From an uncultured Alphaproteobacteria bacterium (GTDB lineage Bacteria; Pseudomonadota; Alphaproteobacteria; Bin95): a DNA stretch of 6,650 nucleotides. The stretch spans positions 1 through 6,650 of the forward strand of contig CAJXVF010000131.1 in NCBI GenBank assembly GCA_913060845.1. Reading direction: 5' to 3'. A program made the position numbers and the translations under genes. Position 1 is the first letter of the stretch. The number at the start of each line of letters is the position of its first letter. Of the stretch, positions 1 to 5,792 are shown in pieces. The notes under the pieces were generated by a model. It ran no database searches. It saw nothing but the letters and a program-made list of their open reading frames with translations, and was not told where the DNA came from.

Positions 1-48
1 CGAGATGTAGAGAGGTCTCGTGGGCTCGGAGATGTGTATAAGAGACAG
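1..48 (+). other. Illumina Nextera adapter (sequencing artefact)
   Basis: Positions 15-48 match the Nextera read-2 transposase adapter, ending in the 19-base mosaic end AGATGTGTATAAGAGACAG at 30-48. Positions 1-6 (CGAGAT) match the end of the P7 flow-cell oligo, and 7-14 (GTAGAGAG) sit exactly where the 8-base i7 index belongs. From memory this is one of the standard Nextera indices. The order P7 end, index, adapter, insert is that of a library molecule, so this is untrimmed adapter assembled onto the contig end. It should not be annotated as genome. The open reading frame of the adjacent oxygenase gene is genuine only from 49 upward. Confidence 0.98.
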
Positions 49-493
49 CCTTCAGGTCGAGCGGCGTAAGGAAATCGATGCAGCCCTGTGGTTCAGGCCG
101 TGGCGGCGCGACGGCGTAGTAGACGCCGCTCAGGGTAGAGCCCGCATGAACGTGCGGCTTTTGATAATCATTGGCGTGGGTTAGGGCCGCCCAACTGACG
201 ATCTGAATATGGGAGGGCAAATTCTTCCGCCCCGTCACTTGGCGGATATAGTCAATCACCGCCTTGCCCACCATCTGCCGCGCTTCCGCGACGCCGGGCA
301 GCGTGTCGTTATCGAAGAAGTCACCCTTGGTATAGAATCCGCCTTGGTGCGCGCGGTGCGCATCGTCAGATGTATTGTCTGCGGACATATTGCGGATGGT
401 GTCCGCCAGCTTCGAATTCATCTCCGGCGTGCCTGCGTTCTTGCGCAGGAAGATTGGCGTCGCGAAGACTTGCAGCAGTGTATCGCCGAGCAT
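49..493 (-). CDS. putative 2OG-Fe(II) oxygenase, C-terminus missing at contig end
   Basis: The minus strand encodes 148 residues from ATG at 493-491 with no stop before the adapter junction at 49. The start follows an AGGA about 9 bases upstream. The N-terminus (MLGDTLLQVFATPIF) has the short beta-strand form usual for the TIGR02466 / 2OG-FeII_Oxy_5 family. Residues 51-58 (GGFYTKGD) and 113-126 (PHVHAGSTLSGVYY) are family hallmarks. The second contains the probable iron-binding His114 and the conserved LSGVYY strand, followed by CIDFLTP. The family is about 200 residues, so roughly 50 C-terminal residues, including the distal iron-ligand His and the 2-oxoglutarate-binding Arg, are lost beyond the contig end. 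Members are presumed dioxygenases that hydroxylate an unknown substrate and often lie near TPR or sulfotransferase genes. It is divergent from the TIGR03032 gene. The frame stays open upstream of 493 but has no better ATG. The family call is strong; the substrate is unknown. Confidence 0.86.
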
Positions 494-580
494 GGCGGAA
501 AATCCTATGAAACTGTAGCGGTTTACACGGACATCGTACAAAAACTCCGCTAGTAACGCCAGCAAAACCGCGACATAACC

Positions 581-596
581 AAACTTCCGAAAGTTT
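581..596. promoter_or_regulatory. inverted repeat in the divergent oxygenase/TIGR03032 spacer
   Basis: AAACTT (581-586) and AAGTTT (591-596) form perfect 6-base arms around CCGA, two bases before the GTG at 599. The 105-base spacer 494-598 must hold the promoters of both divergent genes. A symmetric site here could be an operator, or a hairpin limiting translation of the TIGR03032 gene, which has no clear Shine-Dalgarno. Six-base AT-rich arms can occur by chance, so this is tentative. No convincing -35/-10 pair was found in the spacer. Confidence 0.22.
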
Positions 597-598
597 CC

Positions 599-1699
599 GT
601 GATGAATGATACCCCCGATCAATCTGCCACGCCCGAAGCCGACAAGGCTGCTGATACGCCTAAGCTGGAGCTTTCGGCATCTCGCGGGTTTGAAACCTGG
701 CTGGCTGGTGCTGGGGTCAGCCTCGCGTTCACCACCTATCAGGCGGGTAAATTGTTCCTGTTGGGCGTACAGCCTTCCGGGCGTCTTTCGGTATTTGAGC
801 GCACGTTCGAGCGCTGCATGGGCCTTCACGCGGACCGGGATACACTTTGGATGTCGTCTATCTTCCAGATGTGGCGGTTTGAAAACGCGCTCGAAGCCGG
901 GCAGATTCAAGACAGTTATGACGCCGTTTACCTGCCGCAAGTCGCCTACACCACGGGCGATTTGGATATCCATGACGTTATGGTCGGCAAGGATGGCAAG
1001 CCCATCTTCTGCGCGACGCTGTTCAACTGCCTCGGCACGATCAGCGAAACCCAAAGCTTCCAGCCGATTTGGCGCCCACCCTTCATTTCCAAGCTCGCGG
1101 CGGAGGATCGCTGCCACTTGAATGGCCTTGCCGGAAAAGATGGTGAGCCCGCATATGTCACAATGGTCAGCCGGTCTGACGCGGTTGATGGCTGGCGGGA
1201 TCGGCGGACCGATGGCGGCCTCGTCATGGATGTCGCGTCTGGTGAAGTTGTTGCGGACGGCCTTTCCATGCCGCACTCGCCCCGCCTGGTGGGCGACCGG
1301 CTTTATATGCTGAATTCAGGCACGGGCCAGTTCGGCTATGTCGATATCAATACTGGCAAGTTTGAAGAAATCACCTTCTGCCCCGGTTTTGCCCGTGGGC
1401 TATCGATCCAGGGCAAATACGCGCTGATCGGCTTGTCGATGCCGCGTGATAACAAAACCTTCTCTGGCCTGCCGCTGGATCAGGCGATGAAGGATCGGGA
1501 TGTTGAGCCCCGATGCGGCCTGTTGGTGATCGATCTGGATTCAGGCGACGCCATTCACTGGGTGCGCCTAGAAGGCATCGTCTCCGAGATTTACGATGTG
1601 GCCATGGTGTCCGGCGTGCGGCGGCCAATGGCGATCGGCACGCGGACGGACGATATCCGCCGCATGATCTCCGTCGCGCCAAGTGAGTTTGACGCGTAA
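599..1699 (+). CDS. TIGR03032 family protein
   Basis: This 366-residue protein matches the TIGR03032 family along its whole length. Hallmark blocks, numbered from the GTG, are TTYQAGKL (45-52), RCMGL (72-76), TGDLDIHD (119-126), FNCLGT (142-147), WRPPFISKLAAEDRCHLNG (158-176), GWRD (198-201) and LSMPHSPR (222-229), with a C-terminal EIYDV block. The spread of Gly/Asp-rich strand segments suggests a beta-propeller-like fold (inference). No signal peptide or membrane segment is visible, so it is probably cytoplasmic. The biochemical function of the family is not established. Members occur near TPR, sulfotransferase and oxygenase genes, which fits the truncated oxygenase upstream and the sulfotransferase downstream. 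Translation could start at GTG 599 or ATG 602; neither has a strong ribosome binding site. The first ~25 residues are polar, variable and probably disordered. Confidence 0.9.
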   Translation: MMNDTPDQSATPEADKAADTPKLELSASRGFETWLAGAGVSLAFTTYQAGKLFLLGVQPSGRLSVFERTFERCMGLHADRDTLWMSSIFQMWRFENALEAGQIQDSYDAVYLPQVAYTTGDLDIHDVMVGKDGKPIFCATLFNCLGTISETQSFQPIWRPPFISKLAAEDRCHLNGLAGKDGEPAYVTMVSRSDAVDGWRDRRTDGGLVMDVASGEVVADGLSMPHSPRLVGDRLYMLNSGTGQFGYVDINTGKFEEITFCPGFARGLSIQGKYALIGLSMPRDNKTFSGLPLDQAMKDRDVEPRCGLLVIDLDSGDAIHWVRLEGIVSEIYDVAMVSGVRRPMAIGTRTDDIRRMISVAPSEFDA

Positions 1700-1740
1700 G
1701 TCGCCAACTGGCGCGCTGCTTGCAAAGACCTATGCAGGAA

Positions 1741-1762
1741 GGCCGTGCGATTGGGCACGGTT
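1741..1762 (+). other. stem-loop between TIGR03032 and transglycosylase genes
   Basis: CCGTGC (1743-1748) and GCACGG (1755-1760) form a perfect 6-bp stem with a GATTGG loop, and two flanking G-U pairs can extend it to 8 bp. It lies in the 95-base spacer 1700-1794. No U-tract follows, so it is not a classic intrinsic terminator. It could be a weak attenuating or mRNA-end structure, or chance. Confidence 0.25.
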
Positions 1763-1794
1763 GACGACTGCAAAGGTTTCGATAGAGCGCATAA

Positions 1795-2694
1795 ATGGCG
1801 ATCAACGCACTCACATCATTGGGAAATACCGAACGTTCGGGCGATAGCACCCGCGCGGACGTGCGGCAAGCTTTGGCCCAGGCAAGTCGCGCCACAGGGG
1901 GCGATTTTGCCTATCTGGTGGCGGAAGCATCCGTCGAAAGCAGCCTGAATCCGAACGCGAAAGCCAAAACAAGTTCGGCAGCGGGCCTCTTCCAGTTCAT
2001 TGAATCTACCTGGGAAGGCATGGTCGAGCGCCATGGTGCCAAGGTTGGTCTCGGCAAAGAAGCGGCTGCACTTGCCAAAGGCGATATATCTGCAAGGGAC
2101 CGCCGCGAGATCATGGACCTTCGCTTCGATCCAAAGATTGCGGCCCGTATGGGCGCTGAATTCGCAGCTGAAAACAGGGATCACCTGCAAGCCAAGCTTG
2201 GCCGAGAGCCTGAAGACGCTGATCTGTATCTGGCGCATTTCTTAGGCCCAGGCGGCGCTTCCAAATTCTTGCAACGCCATGAAGCATCGCCAAATGCTGC
2301 AGCGGCAGACGCATTCCCCGCCGCTGCACGCGCAAACAAGAGCATCTTCTATCAAGGCGACCGTCCGCGGAGCTATGACGAAATCCGTGAACGCTTCAGC
2401 GCGAAACTTGCCGCCAGGGCCGATGATCTGGACGATGCGTCCGGATCTTTCCCGGTTCCAGGTGTCCTGATTCCCGGCCCATCGATCCGTGTCGTTTCTT
2501 CGGCACCTTCACGGCCTGTAATTATGGAGAAGGCGCCTGAAAAGACCGGCGGTGACGGTCCACCGCAAAGTCATGGCGACCCTTGGTTATCCACACTGAT
2601 CACAGCGCAGCTATCCCGGAACAGCAGCTTGATGCGTGTCGGCGATTCCAGCCAAGCAAATAGCACAGAAACCTTCCGCTCCCTGATGGGTTAG
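1795..2694 (+). CDS. SLT-domain lytic transglycosylase
   Basis: The product is a 299-residue probable peptidoglycan lytic transglycosylase, which would cleave the MurNAc-GlcNAc bond and leave a 1,6-anhydro end. The catalytic domain is N-terminal, about residues 20-160. Glu48 in VESSLNP (47-53) is the expected general acid, followed by SSAAGLFQFIESTW (60-73), the family's GLxQ block. LYLAHFLGPGGA (144-155) is the late block typical of the phage- and flagellum-type subgroup. Residues after about 200 are rich in Ala, Pro and Ser and look disordered. The N-terminus is polar, with no signal peptide or membrane helix, which is unusual for an enzyme acting in the periplasm. Export by a specialised apparatus, such as a flagellar or other secretion system, or release by lysis would explain it (inference). 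Only a weak GAG precedes the ATG. The stop codon lies inside a hairpin at 2689-2707. Confidence 0.87.
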   Translation: MAINALTSLGNTERSGDSTRADVRQALAQASRATGGDFAYLVAEASVESSLNPNAKAKTSSAAGLFQFIESTWEGMVERHGAKVGLGKEAAALAKGDISARDRREIMDLRFDPKIAARMGAEFAAENRDHLQAKLGREPEDADLYLAHFLGPGGASKFLQRHEASPNAAAADAFPAAARANKSIFYQGDRPRSYDEIRERFSAKLAARADDLDDASGSFPVPGVLIPGPSIRVVSSAPSRPVIMEKAPEKTGGDGPPQSHGDPWLSTLITAQLSRNSSLMRVGDSSQANSTETFRSLMG

Positions 2695-2720
2695 CAGTCC
2701 GCTAACCAATATTCTTCATT
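2689..2720 (+). terminator. possible weak terminator hairpin after the transglycosylase gene
   Basis: GGTTAGC (2689-2695) and GCTAACC (2701-2707) form a perfect 7-bp stem with a 5-base loop. The transglycosylase stop codon TAG (2692-2694) lies within the left arm. The downstream sequence is AT-rich (AATATTCTTCATTAT) but has no continuous T run, so Rho-independent termination would be weak at best. It is the only convincing hairpin in the 134-base spacer before the sulfotransferase start at 2829. Confidence 0.35.
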
Positions 2721-2828
2721 ATCCAGCAATCGCTTAACGATGCGCGGATTTGCTTATGGCCACTGATCTCACTCATACTGCTGCTTTGGTTGGCCTACGA
2801 ATGCAGGTTGGATGCCCAGGAGTTGTGC

Positions 2829-3821
2829 GTGGACGATAAATCTGACGGCCCATGTGACGCACCGATGCGATCCCCTTCGGGGCGGAACCTGAGACCTGGC
2901 GCGCTCTCTGCTATCAAGCGGATGCTTTTGCGCCGCGCGCCTATTGGCGGCGCGCCCGCCCCAGCAGAATCACCGTACTCGGTTGTTGTCGTGTTGGGTG
3001 CTGCGCGGACCGGGACAACGCTCGTTGCTAGTTATTTGGCCTGGGCCAAGTCAACTCATCCGTTGGCGCGTGAGTCCTCACCCTTGTTGAACGCGATGGT
3101 CCAGCGCCAACGAATGTTCAACACAACAGAAGCCTTCGTCGGTGGCGCCAATCGGCGGATCGCAGATTCAGTGACACAGACCTACCTCAAGACGTTCAGC
3201 GATGAGTATTTCCTAAAGCAACAAGTTGGGACGCTGGTTTTCCGCAGCCCGGCTTTGACACGGTATGTTTTTGAGTTGCTCAACTTGATGAACTTCGCAC
3301 CCACAAAATATGTCTGCTGTCTACGTGACCCGCGTGATGCTTGCCTCTCAATCATGGAATGGAATGCAAAGCTGGTGAGTTCTGGTTCCCGTCCAATTCT
3401 GCGCTGCCATGATGCGCACGAAGCGGCAGAGTTCTTTATGGGCTATTACAACCGAATGCTGCGCTTCCGGGATGTCATTGCGAAACGTGAAGTTATGTTC
3501 GTGAAGTATGAGGATGCAGTCAGTGCGCCCGAGCAAACCGTTGCGGCGCTCGGTAGCTTCACTGGTCTTGATCTTTCGAGCTTCAATCCTGCCGCTGGAT
3601 GGCCAGAGAATTCCCACGATTTCCAAGCCGAGTGCGATTTGAACTTCGCTGTAACGCCGCTCTATGGAAAAGCCCCATCTACCGCACAGATCGGTCGACA
3701 CAGTAGTGTTCTCAGCGATACAGATGTCGGCGTTATCGAAACGACATGTAAGGCTTATATGGACGAGTTCGGTTATGCGCCGGCTGCATCCGAAACCCCC
3801 ATCACAACTGAAGCCGCCTGA
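2829..3821 (+). CDS. sulfotransferase family protein
   Basis: The product is a 330-residue probable cytosolic PAPS-dependent sulfotransferase, which would transfer a sulfuryl group to a hydroxyl or amine of an unidentified acceptor. GAARTGTT (57-64) is the 5'-phosphosulfate-binding loop at the end of a hydrophobic strand (SVVVVLG). LRDPRDACLS (165-174) is the 3'-phosphate motif, with Arg166 and Ser174 spaced as in known members. IGRHS near the C-terminus resembles the family's late loop. GTG at 2829 is chosen because AGGAG (2818-2822) precedes it by 6 bases. An in-frame TTG at 2790 would add 13 residues without a ribosome binding site, and ATG 2865 lacks one. The first ~45 residues are basic and Pro/Gly-rich, and no signal peptide is present from this start. 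With the TIGR03032 and oxygenase genes nearby it may modify a shared product (inference). It ends 2 bp from the convergent SDR gene. Confidence 0.85.
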   Translation: MDDKSDGPCDAPMRSPSGRNLRPGALSAIKRMLLRRAPIGGAPAPAESPYSVVVVLGAARTGTTLVASYLAWAKSTHPLARESSPLLNAMVQRQRMFNTTEAFVGGANRRIADSVTQTYLKTFSDEYFLKQQVGTLVFRSPALTRYVFELLNLMNFAPTKYVCCLRDPRDACLSIMEWNAKLVSSGSRPILRCHDAHEAAEFFMGYYNRMLRFRDVIAKREVMFVKYEDAVSAPEQTVAALGSFTGLDLSSFNPAAGWPENSHDFQAECDLNFAVTPLYGKAPSTAQIGRHSSVLSDTDVGVIETTCKAYMDEFGYAPAASETPITTEAA

Positions 3822-3823
3822 CG

Positions 3824-4576
3824 CTATTTCGCTGTCCACCCGCCATCGACGATGATGCTGGTTCCCGTCGTCATCGCGGATACGGGTGCGCATAGATAGA
3901 CGCAGGCCCCGGCGATTTGGTCTTCTGTCGCCAGTTTTCCCATGGGAATTGACCCCAAAACGAAGGACCGGAATTCCGGGTTCTCCAGGAATGGCCCGGC
4001 AAGCGGGGTAGCGACGAATGTGGGTGCCACCGTATTCACGCGAATGCCGTGCTCTGCCAAATCAACGGCCATGGCTTTGGTCATGCCCTCCAGGCCGAAC
4101 TTGCTCATGCAATAGGCACTGCGCAGCGGGCCGCCGACATGGCCCATCTGTGATGACATATTGACGATGGACCCTGGAACTTTCAGCGCCACGAACTTTT
4201 TGGCTGCCGCTTGCGCAACTGTGAATGCGGCGCGGAGGTTTAGATCCACAATCCGATCGAAGCTTTCGTCATCTACATCAAGTGCGTGCTGCGGATTGTT
4301 CCACCCGGCATTGTTGATCACGCCGTGGAGCGCCGCTAACCCGCCGATGAAGGTGCGGACGGCGGCGCGGTCCGTTACGTCCAAGGCTGCAATTTGGCAG
4401 GACCGCCCAGTGGATCCGACCTCAGCCTTGAGCGTTTCAAGTTCCGAAAGCGTGCGGGATACGGCGACGATATCTGCCCCGCTCTCCGCCAACATCAAGG
4501 CGGCAGATCGGCCAAGCCCGCGCCCGGCACCGGTTACCAATATGGTCTGGCCAGAAAGATCAAAGGGCGCGGTCAT
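3824..4576 (-). CDS. SDR family NAD(P)-dependent oxidoreductase
   Basis: This 250-residue protein is a complete classical short-chain dehydrogenase/reductase. The cofactor loop TGAGRGLG is at 15-22, Asp66-Val67 is at the adenine pocket and NNAG is at 88-91. The catalytic tetrad is Asn113, Ser142, Tyr155 and Lys159 (YCMSK). A C-terminal IIVDGGW completes the fold. Ser40-Arg41 after the second strand, where NAD-specific members usually have Asp, suggests a preference for NADP(H) (inference). The closest general style is 3-oxoacyl-ACP reductase or gluconate-5-dehydrogenase-like enzymes, but substrate cannot be read from motifs. Its ATG overlaps the RraA stop by 4 bases (ATGA), so the two are translationally coupled and probably act in one pathway. 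GGAG (on the minus strand, 4590-4587) is about 10 bases upstream of the start. It is the last gene of the predicted operon. Confidence 0.93.
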   Translation of the reverse strand: MTAPFDLSGQTILVTGAGRGLGRSAALMLAESGADIVAVSRTLSELETLKAEVGSTGRSCQIAALDVTDRAAVRTFIGGLAALHGVINNAGWNNPQHALDVDDESFDRIVDLNLRAAFTVAQAAAKKFVALKVPGSIVNMSSQMGHVGGPLRSAYCMSKFGLEGMTKAMAVDLAEHGIRVNTVAPTFVATPLAGPFLENPEFRSFVLGSIPMGKLATEDQIAGACVYLCAPVSAMTTGTSIIVDGGWTAK

Positions 4577-5256
4577 GGGTTTTCGGCTCCGAACATCTTT
4601 AGAAGTTGCGCTTGATCGCCGGCCTTTGCGGCGTTCAAGATTTTCTCTTCCTTCGCCTGGATGCCCCGCGCTGCATCCGGCGTCGCTTCCGCCAAATCAT
4701 GGGGAATACGGGCGGCACCATTGCAATCCATATGGATCAGATCACCCGGCTTGATCAGTAACCCGGCGATGGTCACAGCCTGGCCGTAATCTACCCAATG
4801 CAGGCGGCCATGGCTGGGTTTTACGCAGGTTGCCAGGAACTGAAAGTTCGCAGGCATTCCGGCAATGTCACGAATGGCACCATCCGTCAGCACGCCAAGG
4901 CAGCCCAATGTTTGGTGCGCATGGGCCATGACTTCACCCCAAGAGGCTGCGGGGCCACGGGCACCATCAACATCCTGGGAAACGACGATCTTTGGTCCTT
5001 CTGCAGCAGCGACCGCCGCGTAATAGGCCCCGCGCCGGGCGTTCAGCACGTCTGCAGACTCTGTCGGCGGGCTGGTCGCGACCATCGCCGTCACGGCATA
5101 TCCGACCATTGGGGCCATGTCGGGGAAGGCGCACATGAGCGGCTCTTTGGTGTAGCCGTAGTCGCAGAAGCCATCATCCAGCACTTCGAGGGCATTGCAG
5201 ATCGTTGGTGTATCGAAGCTGGCGAGCTCATCCAGCAGGCTTTGGGGGTGTTGCAT
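4573..5256 (-). CDS. RraA family protein, aldolase/decarboxylase-like
   Basis: This 227-residue protein has the RraA / HMG-CHA aldolase fold. WGEVMAHAHQTLG (106-118) and VLTDGAIRD (122-130) form the metal and substrate site. In characterised 4-hydroxy-4-methyl-2-oxoglutarate aldolases the Arg and Asp of the latter motif (here Arg129, Asp130) bind pyruvate and the divalent metal. LLIKPGDLIHMDCNGAARIP (166-185) is the family's late block. RraA of E. coli inhibits RNase E, but members encoded with a dehydrogenase, as here, are more likely catabolic enzymes that split or decarboxylate oxaloacetate-like keto acids (inference). It starts 3 bases after the DUF2244 stop, with GGAG on the minus strand (5269-5266) about 9 bases upstream, and overlaps the SDR gene by 4 bases. 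The C-terminal ~35 residues, after the core, form a charged helix. Family assignment is firm; exact substrate unknown. Confidence 0.9.
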   Translation of the reverse strand: MQHPQSLLDELASFDTPTICNALEVLDDGFCDYGYTKEPLMCAFPDMAPMVGYAVTAMVATSPPTESADVLNARRGAYYAAVAAAEGPKIVVSQDVDGARGPAASWGEVMAHAHQTLGCLGVLTDGAIRDIAGMPANFQFLATCVKPSHGRLHWVDYGQAVTIAGLLIKPGDLIHMDCNGAARIPHDLAEATPDAARGIQAKEEKILNAAKAGDQAQLLKMFGAENP

Positions 5257-5259
5257 AGT

Positions 5260-5763
5260 TTAATGCTCCAAATTTGGGGTGCGCGCGTCTTCCAAGGCGC
5301 TTTTCAGCGCTTCTGCGAAAGATGCGCGTTCATCGTCTGTCAGGAACCGGCCAACGCCAATGCTGCGCCCGTGGGAGCGGAGCCGGACTTCTGGGATCGG
5401 CGCCTTCAGCGCTTCGGATGAAGGCACGGCGGTGATTTGTAGCCAGTTCGGCTGCATCCGCCATTCCTGTACGCGGCCATTGGGATGGACGCGGCGGACC
5501 AAAATCTCGTTCTCAAATAGCTGGACATGTTCAAACAAACGGCCCGCGCGATAGTTCATGCGGAAGGCCAGGAAGAACAGCAACACGTCCAGCCCAAAAA
5601 AGCCGAAGATCGGCCAAGCCCCCGCCGCTGCAAACACCAGCCCAAGCGTAAAACTAACCGCTGCGACGCAGGCCAGCAAAATCCAGAACCCTTGCACAGG
5701 CAAACTGCGATGGGGATATAGCGTCGCTTCGAAGAGCGGCTTATCGTTGGAAGTTGATCTCAT
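5260..5763 (-). CDS. DUF2244 domain-containing membrane protein
   Basis: This 167-residue protein matches the DUF2244 family along its length. PHRSL (17-21) precedes two adjacent membrane segments, about 25-47 and 50-67. They are joined by the hallmark GAWPIFGFFGLD (48-59) and followed by AFRMNYRAGR (66-75). The remaining ~90 residues form a soluble beta-rich domain with WRMQPNW (101-107) and the family's late block GVGRFLTDDER (136-146). The function is unknown; the topology suggests an inner-membrane protein with both ends in the cytoplasm. The ATG follows AGAAG (on the minus strand, 5775-5771) by 7 bases. It heads the RraA-SDR operon and is divergent from nth across 29 bases. Its pairing with nth is, as far as I recall, common in Alphaproteobacteria, so its link to the RraA-SDR genes may be only transcriptional. 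Confidence 0.9.
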   Translation of the reverse strand: MRSTSNDKPLFEATLYPHRSLPVQGFWILLACVAAVSFTLGLVFAAAGAWPIFGFFGLDVLLFFLAFRMNYRAGRLFEHVQLFENEILVRRVHPNGRVQEWRMQPNWLQITAVPSSEALKAPIPEVRLRSHGRSIGVGRFLTDDERASFAEALKSALEDARTPNLEH

Positions 5764-5792
5764 GCCCGTTCTTCTAACCCGGAATTCGCCCC
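5764..5792. promoter_or_regulatory. 29-base divergent spacer of DUF2244 and nth genes
   Basis: This spacer contains the ribosome binding sites of both genes: CTTCT at 5771-5775 (AGAAG for the DUF2244 gene) and GGAA at 5781-5784 for nth. It is too short to hold two full promoters, so each promoter must lie partly within the other gene's coding region. I found no convincing -35/-10 pair. Confidence 0.5.

Larger units (their letters stand above)
3824..5763 (-). other. predicted operon DUF2244-rraA-like-SDR
   Basis: The three minus-strand genes are separated by 3 bp (stop to start) and by a 4-bp ATGA overlap, and each has a recognisable Shine-Dalgarno. This spacing strongly predicts one transcript starting upstream of 5763. 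No intrinsic terminator is visible at its end, where it meets the convergent sulfotransferase gene after 2 bp. Confidence 0.8.

Noticed and set aside
209..553. Plus-strand 114-codon ORF
   Set aside because: It is antisense to the 2OG-Fe(II) oxygenase gene, whose minus-strand translation has recognisable family motifs; the plus product has none.
606..1121. Plus-strand 171-codon ORF inside the TIGR03032 gene
   Set aside because: It is an alternative frame of a gene with conserved motifs throughout; its product is Ser/Arg/Pro-rich and low in information, as expected for a shadow frame.
1761..1786. TTGACG with GATAGA as a promoter for the transglycosylase gene
   Set aside because: The spacer is only 14 bases, too short for a standard sigma-70 promoter.
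1371..1895. Minus-strand 174-codon ORF
   Set aside because: It spans the end of the TIGR03032 gene and the start of the transglycosylase gene in antisense, with Arg/Ser-rich composition and no domain features.
2750..2779. Promoter-like TTGCTT-18-CATACT before the sulfotransferase
   Set aside because: Both hexamers are poor matches; pairs of this quality are frequent by chance.
2756..2839. 27-codon ORF overlapping the sulfotransferase start
   Set aside because: No ribosome binding site and no distinctive sequence; it could be a leader but nothing supports it.
3348..3893. Minus-strand 181-codon ORF across the sulfotransferase/SDR junction
   Set aside because: It is antisense to the sulfotransferase 3' half and out of frame with the SDR gene, with no recognisable motif.
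4161..4754. Plus-strand 197-codon ORF
   Set aside because: It is antisense to the SDR and RraA genes, both of which have intact catalytic motifs.
5268..5277. Palindrome CCAAATTTGG at the DUF2244 3' end
   Set aside because: It lies in coding sequence, has no loop and is only 10 bases; it overlaps the RraA Shine-Dalgarno by chance as far as can be told.
4798..5421. Plus-strand 207-codon ORF
   Set aside because: It is antisense to the RraA-like and DUF2244 genes; the product shows no domain, and GC-rich codon structure commonly opens such frames.
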